35,569 nt of DNA from Chitinophagales bacterium (lineage in GTDB: Bacteria; Bacteroidota; Bacteroidia; Chitinophagales; JANQFB01). The notes beneath the pieces are model-generated. The model ran no database searches. It saw only the letters and a list, made by a program, of their open reading frames with translations, and was not told the DNA's origin. This document shows, piece by piece, positions 1 through 9,505 of this stretch. A program made the translations under genes and the position numbers. The stretch is from the NCBI GenBank assembly GCA_028278085.1, contig JANQFB010000336.1:1-35569 (forward strand). Direction: 5' to 3'. Positions within the stretch are counted from its first letter, which is position 1. Every line of letters starts with the position of its first letter.

Positions 1-2732
1 GCTGGGATAATATTCCCACCGACCCGACTACCAAACCCAACCCTTTCACCGGCTATTCCGACCTGTTCCAGTTCCAGGATCATGATAATGATGGTGCACT
101 ATATAGCGGTGTTCCAGGTAACCGTCTGGGTGGACCTACAGGCGATTTTGCCATTCGGACCGGTTTCAGCAAGATCATCGACGATACGGTGATGCATAAC
201 TGCCATTATAAAGGAGACGGGTTAGACGCCTTTGGGTTGGCTTGCAACCCTGAGCTCTCCATCGCAACGAACCCTGCTTCCATAACCGTTTACACCTACC
301 GGTCGGCCGATGAATTTGAAGCTACCCAATTCGATATCGATAACTTCGAAAACCGCGCCATCTGGCTCAACGGCATTTCAGTGGAGATCCTGGAGGAAAA
401 TGTAAACCCGGCGCAATTCGGCGATGGCGCCATACGTTTACGGATCCGTTTCGACGATTATACCGTGGATAAACCTGTGCGCTGGTGCGGCAATATCCTG
501 CTCAGCCCACATGATTTCGACTCCACACTGGCCTCCCTGGTGGTAGCGCCCAATGCAGAGGTCCTTTTGGAGCGTGGCTTGAGCCCTACCCAGCATTTCC
601 GGGTACCGGGATCGGCCTTGTTTACGGAAAAAACCCGGTTTACTTGCCTACCTGATGCCCTGGTTACCGTTCAGGGCCAGGGTCGGATCCGGGTGAACCA
701 GGGCAGTACCTTTTTGATTCAATCCAATAGCCGGGTATCCCTGGAACCTGAGGCGGAAATGCTCGTACAGGGCTCTTCCGTCTTGCAGATCGAAGCGGGC
801 GGAGTCCTGGAAATTGCCGAAAACGCCCGGTTGATCATCGAGGATTATGGCAAACTATATATCGATCCGAATGCCAGCCTGATTCTGCACCGGGGGGCGC
901 AAGTCCTTATCAAAAACCAGGGAGAATGGCATATTACCCAAGGAAATGCCAATCATGGGATCACTTTCACCAATACGCCTTTGGCCGCCGGGCAAGCAGT
1001 GATCAAAGTAGCCGGAAAGATCATCACCCCTTCCACCCTCGATTTCCATTTTACGGGTCCCGGGTTGTTGCGGTTTGAACCGGGCAACCGGATGCAACTT
1101 GGCCCCGGCAGGCGTCTGATCATCGAGGGTCAGGGTAAAACAGACCGTATCATGGCTTTGAGCAACGGCGCAAGCTTATATATCGACGGCCATGAGGTAG
1201 CATTAAACCGGTTAAAAGTCGACTATGGCGCTCATACATCCATCCGGCTCGAAAATAACAAAGCTGCATTTCAGTCTGTAACCTTCGAAGGTGTTTCAGG
1301 TACCGGTCAAACCGCGATAATGGCCGATCATATCATTGATCTATCTATCCGTGACGCTGATTTTAAGGAGCTGAATATCGGTGTTGATCTAAATAATACT
1401 TCGACTACCATTTCTACTTACCCGATTTACATTGCGAATAGCAGCTTTACCGGATGCCATACTGCAATAAAAGTGGATCGGGTGGAACGATTATTGTCAC
1501 TGAATGATAATGTCTTCCAGGGAAATGGTAATAATATCGGGGTCGAGGCTATTGCTTCCCCGGATATTCATAGTAACAACTGCCAATTTACCAAATTTGA
1601 CAAAGCCGTAAAGCTGGAAGATGTTTACGCTTTTTACTTTATTGAGGGAGAAATCAGCCATTGTAATGTCGGTATATCCGGCCATGCATCCAATGTATTT
1701 ATCCGTGACAAGGCCGTTATCCGCGATTGCAGCAATGCTACGAAAAACGCCAAAGGAATTGAAATGTATGGTTCGCCACCCAACTATTCCATGCTAACCA
1801 TAGGCGACCGGGGCTGCGGGTATATCATTGACAATGATATCGGCATCGGTGGCAAAGATATCGTTTTAAACATCGATGCCGAAGTACATGCCTGTGCCCG
1901 CGGCAACTGCTTGTTTAACATTCCCAACCGGTTTGATGGCAATCAGTTGATTTTTGATGTCTGCTATGTTGATTTTATTCCGGTCGGGATCGATGTCAAA
2001 GGAAACTACTGGGGCGACAGTAATGGCGACCAGGCGGGTGACCCTTTATTAAGCTTTAACTATAACTTAGCCGTAAAGAACGCCACCACCAAGTGCTACA
2101 ACACAATTCCGGTATTTGACAATCACGAAACTGACGAGCCTGAACATTGCACTTGTATGGGATGTCCGGTAAACGTTCATCGCGATATCAATCAACCGAT
2201 ATTAGTCAAAACCATGAGTAACCAGCCCTACCAATCGAAACAAACTCTTGGAGAAGCTTATAGCAATGCCTATCAGGATTTTTTAACCGGAGCATATAAG
2301 TCAGCCTATCATCGCTTCGCAGACATTGGACAGTTACCGCTGGAGCCGGAGGAATACACGCATCAAACAGAACACCACATCAGGGCTTCCAGGATTTTGG
2401 CAGCCGATACCGGCTCACTTGCCGACGGGCAACCATCCAATCCAGGAGGGAAGATGCTAATTGAAAAAGAAACGGTGGATGAGGGATATTGGAACAATCG
2501 TTTTACCATAAGTCCTAACCCGGTGCATCACCAACTGAAAATCCATGCAAGTGTATCCGGTGAATATCATCTTCGCTTGATCAATATGTTAGGGCAGGAG
2601 GTATTCCACTCCATGCTTACCGGAAATTTGAATGATTTGGATGTTTCTCGGCTAAACAAGGGCATTTATTTCCTGGAGATCAGTGATGAAAACCAAAGTC
2701 GTTTGACCTGCCAAAAAGTTTTATTCAATTAA
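1..2732 (+). CDS. T9SS-exported beta-helix surface protein (5' truncated)
   Basis: The frame is open from base 3 through to the TAA at 2730-2732, so the gene starts before the window and about 909 residues are visible. Much of the visible N-terminal half and middle (bases ~500-1950) consists of short hydrophobic strands with repeated Asn/Gly turns, such as LEIAENARLIIEDYGKLYI, which is the look of a right-handed parallel beta-helix. A linker rich in charged and polar residues follows. The last ~75 residues are a type A T9SS sorting domain: SPNPVHHQL, then LINMLGQEV, then NKGIYFLEI, ending in KVLFN. In the family this tag takes the protein across the outer membrane and is cleaved on anchoring or release. 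Binding target and enzymatic activity are unknown; no catalytic motif was recognised. Any in-frame GTG/ATG near 189 is internal, not the true start. Confidence 0.85.
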   Translation, partial: WDNIPTDPTTKPNPFTGYSDLFQFQDHDNDGALYSGVPGNRLGGPTGDFAIRTGFSKIIDDTVMHNCHYKGDGLDAFGLACNPELSIATNPASITVYTYRSADEFEATQFDIDNFENRAIWLNGISVEILEENVNPAQFGDGAIRLRIRFDDYTVDKPVRWCGNILLSPHDFDSTLASLVVAPNAEVLLERGLSPTQHFRVPGSALFTEKTRFTCLPDALVTVQGQGRIRVNQGSTFLIQSNSRVSLEPEAEMLVQGSSVLQIEAGGVLEIAENARLIIEDYGKLYIDPNASLILHRGAQVLIKNQGEWHITQGNANHGITFTNTPLAAGQAVIKVAGKIITPSTLDFHFTGPGLLRFEPGNRMQLGPGRRLIIEGQGKTDRIMALSNGASLYIDGHEVALNRLKVDYGAHTSIRLENNKAAFQSVTFEGVSGTGQTAIMADHIIDLSIRDADFKELNIGVDLNNTSTTISTYPIYIANSSFTGCHTAIKVDRVERLLSLNDNVFQGNGNNIGVEAIASPDIHSNNCQFTKFDKAVKLEDVYAFYFIEGEISHCNVGISGHASNVFIRDKAVIRDCSNATKNAKGIEMYGSPPNYSMLTIGDRGCGYIIDNDIGIGGKDIVLNIDAEVHACARGNCLFNIPNRFDGNQLIFDVCYVDFIPVGIDVKGNYWGDSNGDQAGDPLLSFNYNLAVKNATTKCYNTIPVFDNHETDEPEHCTCMGCPVNVHRDINQPILVKTMSNQPYQSKQTLGEAYSNAYQDFLTGAYKSAYHRFADIGQLPLEPEEYTHQTEHHIRASRILAADTGSLADGQPSNPGGKMLIEKETVDEGYWNNRFTISPNPVHHQLKIHASVSGEYHLRLINMLGQEVFHSMLTGNLNDLDVSRLNKGIYFLEISDENQSRLTCQKVLFN

Positions 2733-3059
2733 ACTTTACCGGTTCATTGAATGTAGTGCCAATGTATGAATCCATTCGTTTACTTTTTTATATTTTATTC
2801 TCACATTGCCCACATATATAATAGAATATATTTCCACTTTCAAAAGAATAATGGAAATATATAATTGAACAGACATGTATAGCCAATCTTGAAAATCAGG
2901 ACCCGGAGTATCGGGGAGATTTCGAATTTTTTATTTATTTTGTGAATAAATGACCTTTAGTACCCGGACATTTCCATGAGTCGAAATGAAATGTTGGTGT
3001 TGATGTAAAGCTATAATAGCCAAAGGATCATTTAATTCTGGCATATAATTCACACTATA
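2733..3059. other. AT-rich intergenic region with two hairpins
   Basis: No gene is apparent here. An 11-bp perfect inverted repeat (2826-2836 with 2852-2862, 15-nt loop) and a 7-bp one (2933-2939 with 2945-2951, 5-nt loop) are present. Neither is followed by a convincing T-run. The promoter of the downstream sensor gene should lie here, but no exact TAnnTTTG was found. Confidence 0.5.
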
Positions 3060-6000
3060 TTGGATCTGATCTTTTCCCGAAATAATTTCAGGCGGGCATG
3101 GACAGTAACCCTTCTTCGGTGCTGTTTATGTATGCTATTCCTGTGTGCCGGAATAACCAATGCCTACCCGGAAAACATCATGCTCACGGATGAGATCCGG
3201 AAATATCCCCTCGAACCTTCGACTGCTTTTTATATCGATAAGAATAATTCCATCGACAAGCTGGCCTTGTTATCCGGAGAGTATGACGACAAGTTCCAGT
3301 TGTCCAAAGCCCGGCACATCAACCTGGGTTATTCCTCCTCTGCCATTTGGGTCAAGCTCGATTTTAAGAATAAATCCAACAAGCGATCCACCTACATCCT
3401 CGAGCTAAATAATCCCCTGATGGACCATATCGAATTGTATTACCAAAAGGATTTTAGCTGGAAAACCATCAAAACGGGAGATGAATACCCGTTTTCCCAA
3501 AGACCCATCAATAACAAACACTTCCTGTTCGAACTGGACTTTCCCTATGACATGGATCAAACCATATACATCAAGTTCAAAACTTCGAGCAGCATACAAT
3601 TGCCGATGATCCTGTGGGAACCTACGGCATATGAGGAAGACAACAACCGGGTTCAGTTGATCTACGGATTTATTTACGGGATTATCTGCCTGATGATCAT
3701 CAATAACCTTTTCATGTTTTACACCATGAAATTGCCGAGCTATTTCTATTATGTCATCTCCATGGTCTTTACCTTGCTGGTCATTTCCCTGCTCAGCGGC
3801 CATGCGTATGAATATTTGTGGCCCGGCGTACCCTGGATCCAGAATAATATCCTGCCCTTCCTGATAGCCTCCCTTGGCTTCTGGACTGCGCTATTCGGCC
3901 ATAAATTCCTGGAGATCAGAGAATATTTGCCGAAGCTGGACCGGTTCATCATGGTTATGATCTGGGTAACCCTGTTTATCAAGCTGATATCCTTTCTGCT
4001 GCCGATGGAGCTGGCCGTATATTTCACGGTATTGGTTACTTCGATCGATGTGGTGCTGGTAGTTTTTGCGGGATTGATCATTTCCAGGAAAGGGTTGAAA
4101 GCAGCCAATTATTTTGTCGTAGCCTTTTCCATCTATGCCGGCGCCTTGTTTATCTATATCCTCAGGACTTACGGACTTATTCCCGTAAACTTTTTTACGA
4201 CCAACAGCCTCCACATCGGAGCCGCTTTACAGATCACGCTCTTATCGTTGGCCCTGATCGCCAAGCTTAAGGAATACCGTTTGGAAAAGATCACCGCGCA
4301 AAATGAAGCCCTTGCCATTCAGAAGGAAGTCAATGAAAACCTGGAGAAAAATGTAGAGGAACGGACCAAAGAGCTGAAAGAACAAGCCAAAGAGCTGGAG
4401 GAATCCTATAAAAACGTCCGTGTACTGAGTTCTATCGGACAGGAGATCACTTCCACCCTGAATTTTGAGGATATCTTCTCGGTGTTATACGGTTTTGTCA
4501 ACGAGATCATGGATGCTTCGGTTTTCGGGGTTAATATTTACCATCCGGACGAAAACAAGGTGGAATATAAGTTCCTGATCGAAAAAAACGAACGCCTGGC
4601 CGGAAACTTTGTTTCCATGGATAACGAAGATAACTTGTCGGTGTGGGTGGTAAAAAACCGGAAGGAGATCTTTATCAATGACATTCAGACCGAATACAAG
4701 AAATATGTGAAAAGCATCAAGATCATCATGGGCGAGGCGCCTCTGTCAGTAATTTATATGCCTATGATCATCGGCGACCGTGTTTTAGGTACGGTAACGG
4801 TGCAAAGTTTTGAAAAAGATTCCTATAACAAGCAGCATCTCGAGATCATGCGTACGCTAACCACCTATACCGCCATTGCCCTGGATAACGCAGAGATCTA
4901 TTCCAAGCTAAAAGATCAGTCGGAGGAGCTGGAGAAATCCTACAAAAATATCGGTGTGCTGAGCCGTATCGGCCAGGAGATCACATCCACCCTGAACTTC
5001 GAAGACATATTTGCCACGCTTTATGATTACGTGAACCAGGTGATGGACGCATCGGTATTCGGCGTAGATATCTACCATCCGGACAAAAATATGGTGGAAT
5101 ACAAACTGAACATCGAAAAGGATGAGCATTTGCCCGTGGAATTTGTACCGATGGATAATGAAAACAATCTTTCCGTCTGGACCATCAGGCACAAGAAAGA
5201 GATCTTCATGAACGACATTAAAAAAGAGTATAAAAAATATGTCAAGGAGATCAATATCCTGGTCGGTGAAGCGCCGCAATCACTGATCTATATTCCCATG
5301 ATCCTGGGCGACCGTGTACTGGGTATTGTTACGGTGCAAAGTTTTGAGAAAAACGCCTATAATAACTATCACCTGGAGATCATCAGGACCTTAGCCAGTT
5401 ATACCGCCATTGCCCTGGATAATACGATGGCCTATACCAAATTGGAATCCACCAATACCAATATTGTCAATTCCATCAGGTATGCGAAACGCATCCAGGA
5501 ATCGATTATCGGCGATCATAATGAATTGAAAGACCTGCTCAGTGACGGGTTTGTCTTTTACCGGCCGAGAGATATCGTCAGCGGTGATTTTTATTGGTAT
5601 ACCAAGAAAAGAGAGAAAGTGGTGCTGGCGGCAGTTGATTGTACAGGGCACGGCGTACCCGGCGCATTTATGACCATGATGGGTAATGATATGCTCAACC
5701 AGATCATCAAAGAAAGCAATATCTATGATCCCAAGGAAATATTATACCAGTTGGATAATAAGTTGAAACAAACCTTTCACGGCGGCATCAGCATGGATAA
5801 AAAAGTCAGGGATAGCATGGACCTGTCGGTATGCAGCATTGACAATGATAAAAAAACCATCACTTTCGCCGGAGCCAAACTACCCTTATTCTATTTCCAA
5901 AACGGAGACCTGCTGGAGATCAAGGGCAGCAAGTTTCCGATCGGCAGCCAGCAATTGAAAAAAGCGATCACTTTCGAACAACATACCATCAATTACCGGA

Positions 6001-6218
6001 AAGGCGATAAATTCTATATTTTCTCCGATGGTTTCCAAGATCAGTTCGGAGGTAAATTCGGTAAGAAGTACATGGTTAAAAAGTTCCGGAATTTCATAAC
6101 GACCATCCACGACCAGGATATGGACGAACAGGTGAAGCTGATTGAAAAAGAACACCATGAATGGAAAGGCACCCACAATCAAACCGATGATATTCTCATT
6201 ATCGGTATGGAGTTTTAG
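3060..6218 (+). CDS. 7TMR-DISM / tandem GAF / SpoIIE-type PP2C sensor phosphatase
   Basis: This is an inner-membrane signalling protein of 1052 residues. Residues ~15-35 form a signal peptide. Residues ~45-180 resemble the periplasmic 7TMR-DISMED2 ligand domain. Residues ~195-405 hold about seven membrane segments, followed by a coiled coil to ~450. Two GAF domains (~452-617 and ~630-794) are about 70% identical to each other by hand alignment. The C-terminal ~245 residues are a SpoIIE/PP2C serine phosphatase with its acidic metal-binding motifs: RPRDIVSGDFYW, DCTGHGVPGAF, SDGFQDQFGG and TDDILIIG. The family dephosphorylates regulatory proteins, often anti-sigma antagonists; no partner is visible nearby. 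The start is TTG at 3060: an in-frame stop lies at 3033, no ATG occurs between, and the next ATG (3132) would cut the signal peptide. Confidence 0.9.
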   Translation: MDLIFSRNNFRRAWTVTLLRCCLCMLFLCAGITNAYPENIMLTDEIRKYPLEPSTAFYIDKNNSIDKLALLSGEYDDKFQLSKARHINLGYSSSAIWVKLDFKNKSNKRSTYILELNNPLMDHIELYYQKDFSWKTIKTGDEYPFSQRPINNKHFLFELDFPYDMDQTIYIKFKTSSSIQLPMILWEPTAYEEDNNRVQLIYGFIYGIICLMIINNLFMFYTMKLPSYFYYVISMVFTLLVISLLSGHAYEYLWPGVPWIQNNILPFLIASLGFWTALFGHKFLEIREYLPKLDRFIMVMIWVTLFIKLISFLLPMELAVYFTVLVTSIDVVLVVFAGLIISRKGLKAANYFVVAFSIYAGALFIYILRTYGLIPVNFFTTNSLHIGAALQITLLSLALIAKLKEYRLEKITAQNEALAIQKEVNENLEKNVEERTKELKEQAKELEESYKNVRVLSSIGQEITSTLNFEDIFSVLYGFVNEIMDASVFGVNIYHPDENKVEYKFLIEKNERLAGNFVSMDNEDNLSVWVVKNRKEIFINDIQTEYKKYVKSIKIIMGEAPLSVIYMPMIIGDRVLGTVTVQSFEKDSYNKQHLEIMRTLTTYTAIALDNAEIYSKLKDQSEELEKSYKNIGVLSRIGQEITSTLNFEDIFATLYDYVNQVMDASVFGVDIYHPDKNMVEYKLNIEKDEHLPVEFVPMDNENNLSVWTIRHKKEIFMNDIKKEYKKYVKEINILVGEAPQSLIYIPMILGDRVLGIVTVQSFEKNAYNNYHLEIIRTLASYTAIALDNTMAYTKLESTNTNIVNSIRYAKRIQESIIGDHNELKDLLSDGFVFYRPRDIVSGDFYWYTKKREKVVLAAVDCTGHGVPGAFMTMMGNDMLNQIIKESNIYDPKEILYQLDNKLKQTFHGGISMDKKVRDSMDLSVCSIDNDKKTITFAGAKLPLFYFQNGDLLEIKGSKFPIGSQQLKKAITFEQHTINYRKGDKFYIFSDGFQDQFGGKFGKKYMVKKFRNFITTIHDQDMDEQVKLIEKEHHEWKGTHNQTDDILIIGMEF

Positions 6219-6588
6219 ATAGCCGGATGTTTCCGGGGAAAGAAAGGCACTACGATCCGGAGAAAATATTTACCACATTTTTGGGGGAATTTTTTGATTT
6301 TTGATTTAGTTTTAACTATCAATCGTCATTGCAAATGAAATGGTCGGGGCCTAATTTCGCACGTAAAAAATACTTATTTCAAGTATTTTTGCCGATTACT
6401 ATATAAATTTGCGGGGTTGATCCGGAACGAGCAATTGTTCGGATGAATAATTCACCAAAAAAAATAAAGATTAACTTATTTGCGGTTAACCCGAGATTAT
6501 AGATGTTTCCCCAACCTTGAACGCCACCGCAGCATTCATTGAAAAATAAAAATTCCGCTGCCGCGTTTTTGCATAAACCTGAGGTCAT
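6219..6588 (+). other. Long intergenic region / probable structured leader
   Basis: There is no gene in these 370 bases. It holds two -7-like elements (listed separately). Just downstream of the second, at 6420-6444, a stem of about eight pairs with one bulged G would form the very 5' end of the transcript. The remaining ~140 bases up to the hydroxylase start are AT-rich and unassigned. Confidence 0.45.
6384..6411 (+). promoter_or_regulatory. Two tandem Bacteroidota -7 elements
   Basis: TATTTTTG (6384-6391) and TAAATTTG (6404-6411) both match TAnnTTTG exactly and lie 20 bp apart. Neither has a clear TTTG at the expected -33 distance. If the second is used, the leader of the hydroxylase mRNA would be about 170 nt. 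Confidence 0.45.
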
Positions 6589-7203
6589 ATGGAAGATTTT
6601 AAGATCAAAAACAAGGAGACCGCCCGGATATTTAAAAACCCTTTTCTTGAATTTCTGTCGAAAACGAGTCCCGCATTGATATTTGCGGCTTATTTGCCCA
6701 TAATTGCCGGGTCGATTTACTTGAATTATCGTTGGGATATCGTTACCCAACATCACTGGGTTGTCCTTATTTTCCTGTCAGGGATCTTTGCCTGGACTTT
6801 CTTTGAATATATCCTGCACCGTTATGTCTACCACTTCATAACGGAACATTCCTGGACCAAGAAATTTCACTACTATGCCCATGGCATCCATCATGAATAT
6901 CCAAGGGATAGAGAGCACCTGTTCATGCCGCCCTTGTTAGGCTATGTGGTAGCGGCGATCTTTTATTTCGTTTTCGAACTGATGATGGGCGAATATGTTT
7001 ATTGTTTTCTGCCCGGCTTTATCACGGGATGGCTGATCTATGGCTTTATGCATTACAGCATGCATGCCTTTAAACCTCCAGCCATGCTCAAAGCATTATG
7101 GAAGCACCATAGCCTGCATCATTACAAGTATAATGATAAAGCTTTCGGTGTATCTTCCCGCTTTTGGGATCTGGTCTTCGGGACCATGCCTCCCGAAAAG
7201 TAA
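6589..7203 (+). CDS. Membrane fatty acid hydroxylase (sterol desaturase superfamily)
   Basis: The 204-residue protein has about four hydrophobic segments and the full eight-histidine di-iron pattern: H77/H82 in HRYVYH, H98/H101/H102 in HGIHH, H155/H159 in HYSMH and H173/H174/H177/H178 in HHSLHHY. The spacing and length resemble fatty acid 2-hydroxylases (FA2H/Scs7-like), which hydroxylate the acyl chain of ceramides using O2. Bacteroidota commonly make sphingolipids or sulfonolipids, so a role in modifying those acyl chains is a reasonable inference. Carotenoid or sterol-type hydroxylases share the motifs and are not excluded. The ATG at 6589 gives a normal N-terminus. The gene lies alone, with a probable terminator behind it. 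Confidence 0.85.
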   Translation: MEDFKIKNKETARIFKNPFLEFLSKTSPALIFAAYLPIIAGSIYLNYRWDIVTQHHWVVLIFLSGIFAWTFFEYILHRYVYHFITEHSWTKKFHYYAHGIHHEYPRDREHLFMPPLLGYVVAAIFYFVFELMMGEYVYCFLPGFITGWLIYGFMHYSMHAFKPPAMLKALWKHHSLHHYKYNDKAFGVSSRFWDLVFGTMPPEK

Positions 7204-7219
7204 TTCCTTTTGCTTACCG

Positions 7220-7267
7220 GTGGTTTACCCTGCAAAAAGCGTTGGGAATACGGGTAGCACTTTTTTT
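7220..7267 (+). terminator. Probable intrinsic terminator after the hydroxylase gene
   Basis: GTG (7220-7222) pairs with CAC (7258-7260) and TACCC (7226-7230) with GGGTA (7252-7256), around a small internal loop. Seven T residues follow immediately at 7261-7267. The stem is modest, but the T-run and position are right. Confidence 0.5.
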
Positions 7268-7290
7268 GATCCTTTACCGTTATTGTAAGT

Positions 7291-7977
7291 ATGATCCGGC
7301 TGAAGAATGTATACAAATCTTATTGGATCGCTAATCACGAGTTGCCGGTATTAAAAGGGATAGACCTGACGGTGGCAAAAGGCGAAATGGTATCTATCAT
7401 GGGATCATCGGGTTCCGGAAAATCCACCTTACTCAATATACTAGGCATCCTGGATAATTACGACAAAGGGGAATACCTGATCGATGGGGTATTGGTGAAA
7501 GGAATGAGTGAAACCAGGGCAGCGGTATTCCGGAATAAAATGCTCGGGTTTGTGTTTCAATCCTTTAACCTGGTTTCTTTCAAAAATGCCATGGAAAACA
7601 TTGCCCTGCCGCTATACTATCAAAATGTCAGCCGGCGAAAAAGGAATAAGATTGCCATGGAATACCTGGAACGGGTAGGGCTGAAAGACTGGGCCAAACA
7701 TTTACCCAATGAATTATCCGGCGGTCAAAAACAGCGGGTAGCCATCGCACGGGCCCTGATCGCCAAACCCAAGGTAATCCTGGCCGATGAACCTACCGGG
7801 GCGCTGGATTCCGGAACTTCTCTCGAAGTGATGGAACTGCTGAAATCCATCAACCAGGAAGGTATTACCGTGGTTATTGTAACCCACGAGCACGATATTT
7901 CCGCCGGAACCGACAGGATCATCCGGCTGAAAGACGGTATTATCATGGACCGCGATCATAAAATACTGGCAGAATAA
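7291..7977 (+). CDS. ABC transporter ATP-binding protein (MacB/LolD type)
   Basis: This is the ATPase of a MacAB-like exporter, 228 residues long, which is usual for the LolD/MacB-NBD class. Visible motifs are Walker A GSSGSGKST (~38-46), the Q-loop in FVFQS (Q90), signature LSGGQKQ (~142-148), Walker B VILADEPTGALD (~162-173) and the switch histidine in VTHE (H199). It should power the two FtsX-type permeases encoded downstream; the first begins 28 bp after this stop. Unlike E. coli MacB the ATPase is a separate chain, the usual arrangement in Bacteroidota. The substrate cannot be read from the sequence. Confidence 0.93.
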   Translation: MIRLKNVYKSYWIANHELPVLKGIDLTVAKGEMVSIMGSSGSGKSTLLNILGILDNYDKGEYLIDGVLVKGMSETRAAVFRNKMLGFVFQSFNLVSFKNAMENIALPLYYQNVSRRKRNKIAMEYLERVGLKDWAKHLPNELSGGQKQRVAIARALIAKPKVILADEPTGALDSGTSLEVMELLKSINQEGITVVIVTHEHDISAGTDRIIRLKDGIIMDRDHKILAE

Positions 7978-8005
7978 AGCACCTGTTAAGCCTCAAACCT
8001 GGCCT

Positions 8006-9235
8006 ATGTTCGATCTGGATAAATGGGAAGAGATCTACCACACCCTTAAGAAAAACAAGATCCGGACCTTTCTGACCGGCTTCAGCGTAGCCTGGGGTAT
8101 TTTTATGCTGATCATATTACTCGGCGCCGGAAATGCGCTTCAAAACGGTTTTATCCATGATTTCCAGGACGACGCCATTAACAGCATCTGGATCAGCCGT
8201 GGCACAACCGCTCTCCCGCATAATGGCCTACAACCCGGTCGAAGCGTGCGATTGACCAACGATGATTATGAGCATATCAGATCCAAGATCGATCAGGATT
8301 ATCACATCACATCCCGTTTCAACCTCTGGGGACGGTTGGTGAGCTATGGACCGGAATACGGCAACTTCAATGTCAGATCCGTACACCCGGATCATGAAGA
8401 GCTGGAAAATACCATTATCACCCAAGGACGTTTTATCAACAAAACCGATGTCGACCATTATAAAAAGGTAACGGTTATCGGAGAGCTGATCAAAAGAACA
8501 TTATTCAAGGAAGGAGAGGCCATCGGAAAATATATTAAAGTGAGCGGTATCCCCTTTAAAGTAGTAGGTGTTTTCAAAGATGAAGGCAGCGAGAATGAAA
8601 TGGAATACCTCTATTTACCCGTTTCGACCGCCCAACGGACATTCAACGGCAGCAACCAGGTTAACCAGATATTGTTTACAACGGGTAATATGAGCTTTGA
8701 GGCATCCGAGATCATGAAAAGAAAGATGAAAGAGACCCTGGCCGCCAGGCATAATTTTAGCGTTAATGATCCAAGAGCCGTACGCATCCGGAATAACAAC
8801 GAGCGATTTCATACGGTGATGAATATCCTCAATGGTATCCGGATCTTTATCTGGGTGATCGGTATCGGAACCATTGTTGCGGGGATCGTCGGGGTCAGCA
8901 ATATCATGTTGATCGTTGTCAGGGAGCGGACCAAAGAGATCGGTATCCGAAAGGCGCTGGGGGCAACGCCCTGGTCGGTGGTCAGTCTGATCCTCCAGGA
9001 ATCGGTCATTATCACCGGTGTAGCCGGATATATGGGGCTCGTTAGCGGCGTGGGATTGCTGGAGCTGGTCTCTTCCAATTTCCCGGAAATGGGTATCTTC
9101 CGGAATCCTGAAGTGGATATAAACGTTGCCGTATATGCCACCTTGTTATTGATCTTAGCCGGCGCCCTGGCCGGCTTATTCCCGGCTACCCGGGCGGCAG
9201 CGATCCGGCCGATCGAGGCCCTACGGGAAGAGTGA
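8006..9235 (+). CDS. ABC transporter permease 1 (MacB-like, FtsX domain)
   Basis: The 409-residue protein has MacB topology: one N-terminal membrane helix (~25-45), a periplasmic MacB_PCD domain (~50-270), and three C-terminal helices of the FtsX domain with the conserved VGVSNIMLIVVRERTKEIGI and KALGATP segments. It begins with MFDLDKWEEIYHTLKKNK, almost the same as permease 2, so the two are paralogues and probably form a heterodimer with the shared ATPase. It lies 28 bp after the ATPase gene. A strong terminator follows about 270 bp downstream, between it and its partner. Confidence 0.92.
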   Translation: MFDLDKWEEIYHTLKKNKIRTFLTGFSVAWGIFMLIILLGAGNALQNGFIHDFQDDAINSIWISRGTTALPHNGLQPGRSVRLTNDDYEHIRSKIDQDYHITSRFNLWGRLVSYGPEYGNFNVRSVHPDHEELENTIITQGRFINKTDVDHYKKVTVIGELIKRTLFKEGEAIGKYIKVSGIPFKVVGVFKDEGSENEMEYLYLPVSTAQRTFNGSNQVNQILFTTGNMSFEASEIMKRKMKETLAARHNFSVNDPRAVRIRNNNERFHTVMNILNGIRIFIWVIGIGTIVAGIVGVSNIMLIVVRERTKEIGIRKALGATPWSVVSLILQESVIITGVAGYMGLVSGVGLLELVSSNFPEMGIFRNPEVDINVAVYATLLLILAGALAGLFPATRAAAIRPIEALREE

Positions 9236-9505
9236 TCGGACCGCAACACTCCGTCAGTTGATCGGGTTCACTCATCCGTAAATTCCGTCCATTCGTCATA
9301 ATTTACCCGCTACTCCAGCTAATTTGGTCTACTTTTAATGGCTGACAGTAGAATTTTTTGCCACATCAGGCAACCATTCGATTAAATCGGACTTTTTTTC
9401 ATGCAAAAGCGCATTATCAATCAAGGCTTCTATCAGGATGTAATTGCCGTAAAAAGACACATCTTAACCTATTGACATCCCTTTCAACTATGATGCGCTT
9501 CTTAT

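Noticed and set aside
4908-5279. 123-codon antisense frame inside the second GAF domain
   Set aside because: Shadow of the duplicated coding sequence; the sense frame is clearly the real gene.
6223-6236. CCGGA/TCCGG hairpin after the sensor phosphatase gene
   Set aside because: Only five pairs and followed by purines, not a T-run, so not called a terminator.
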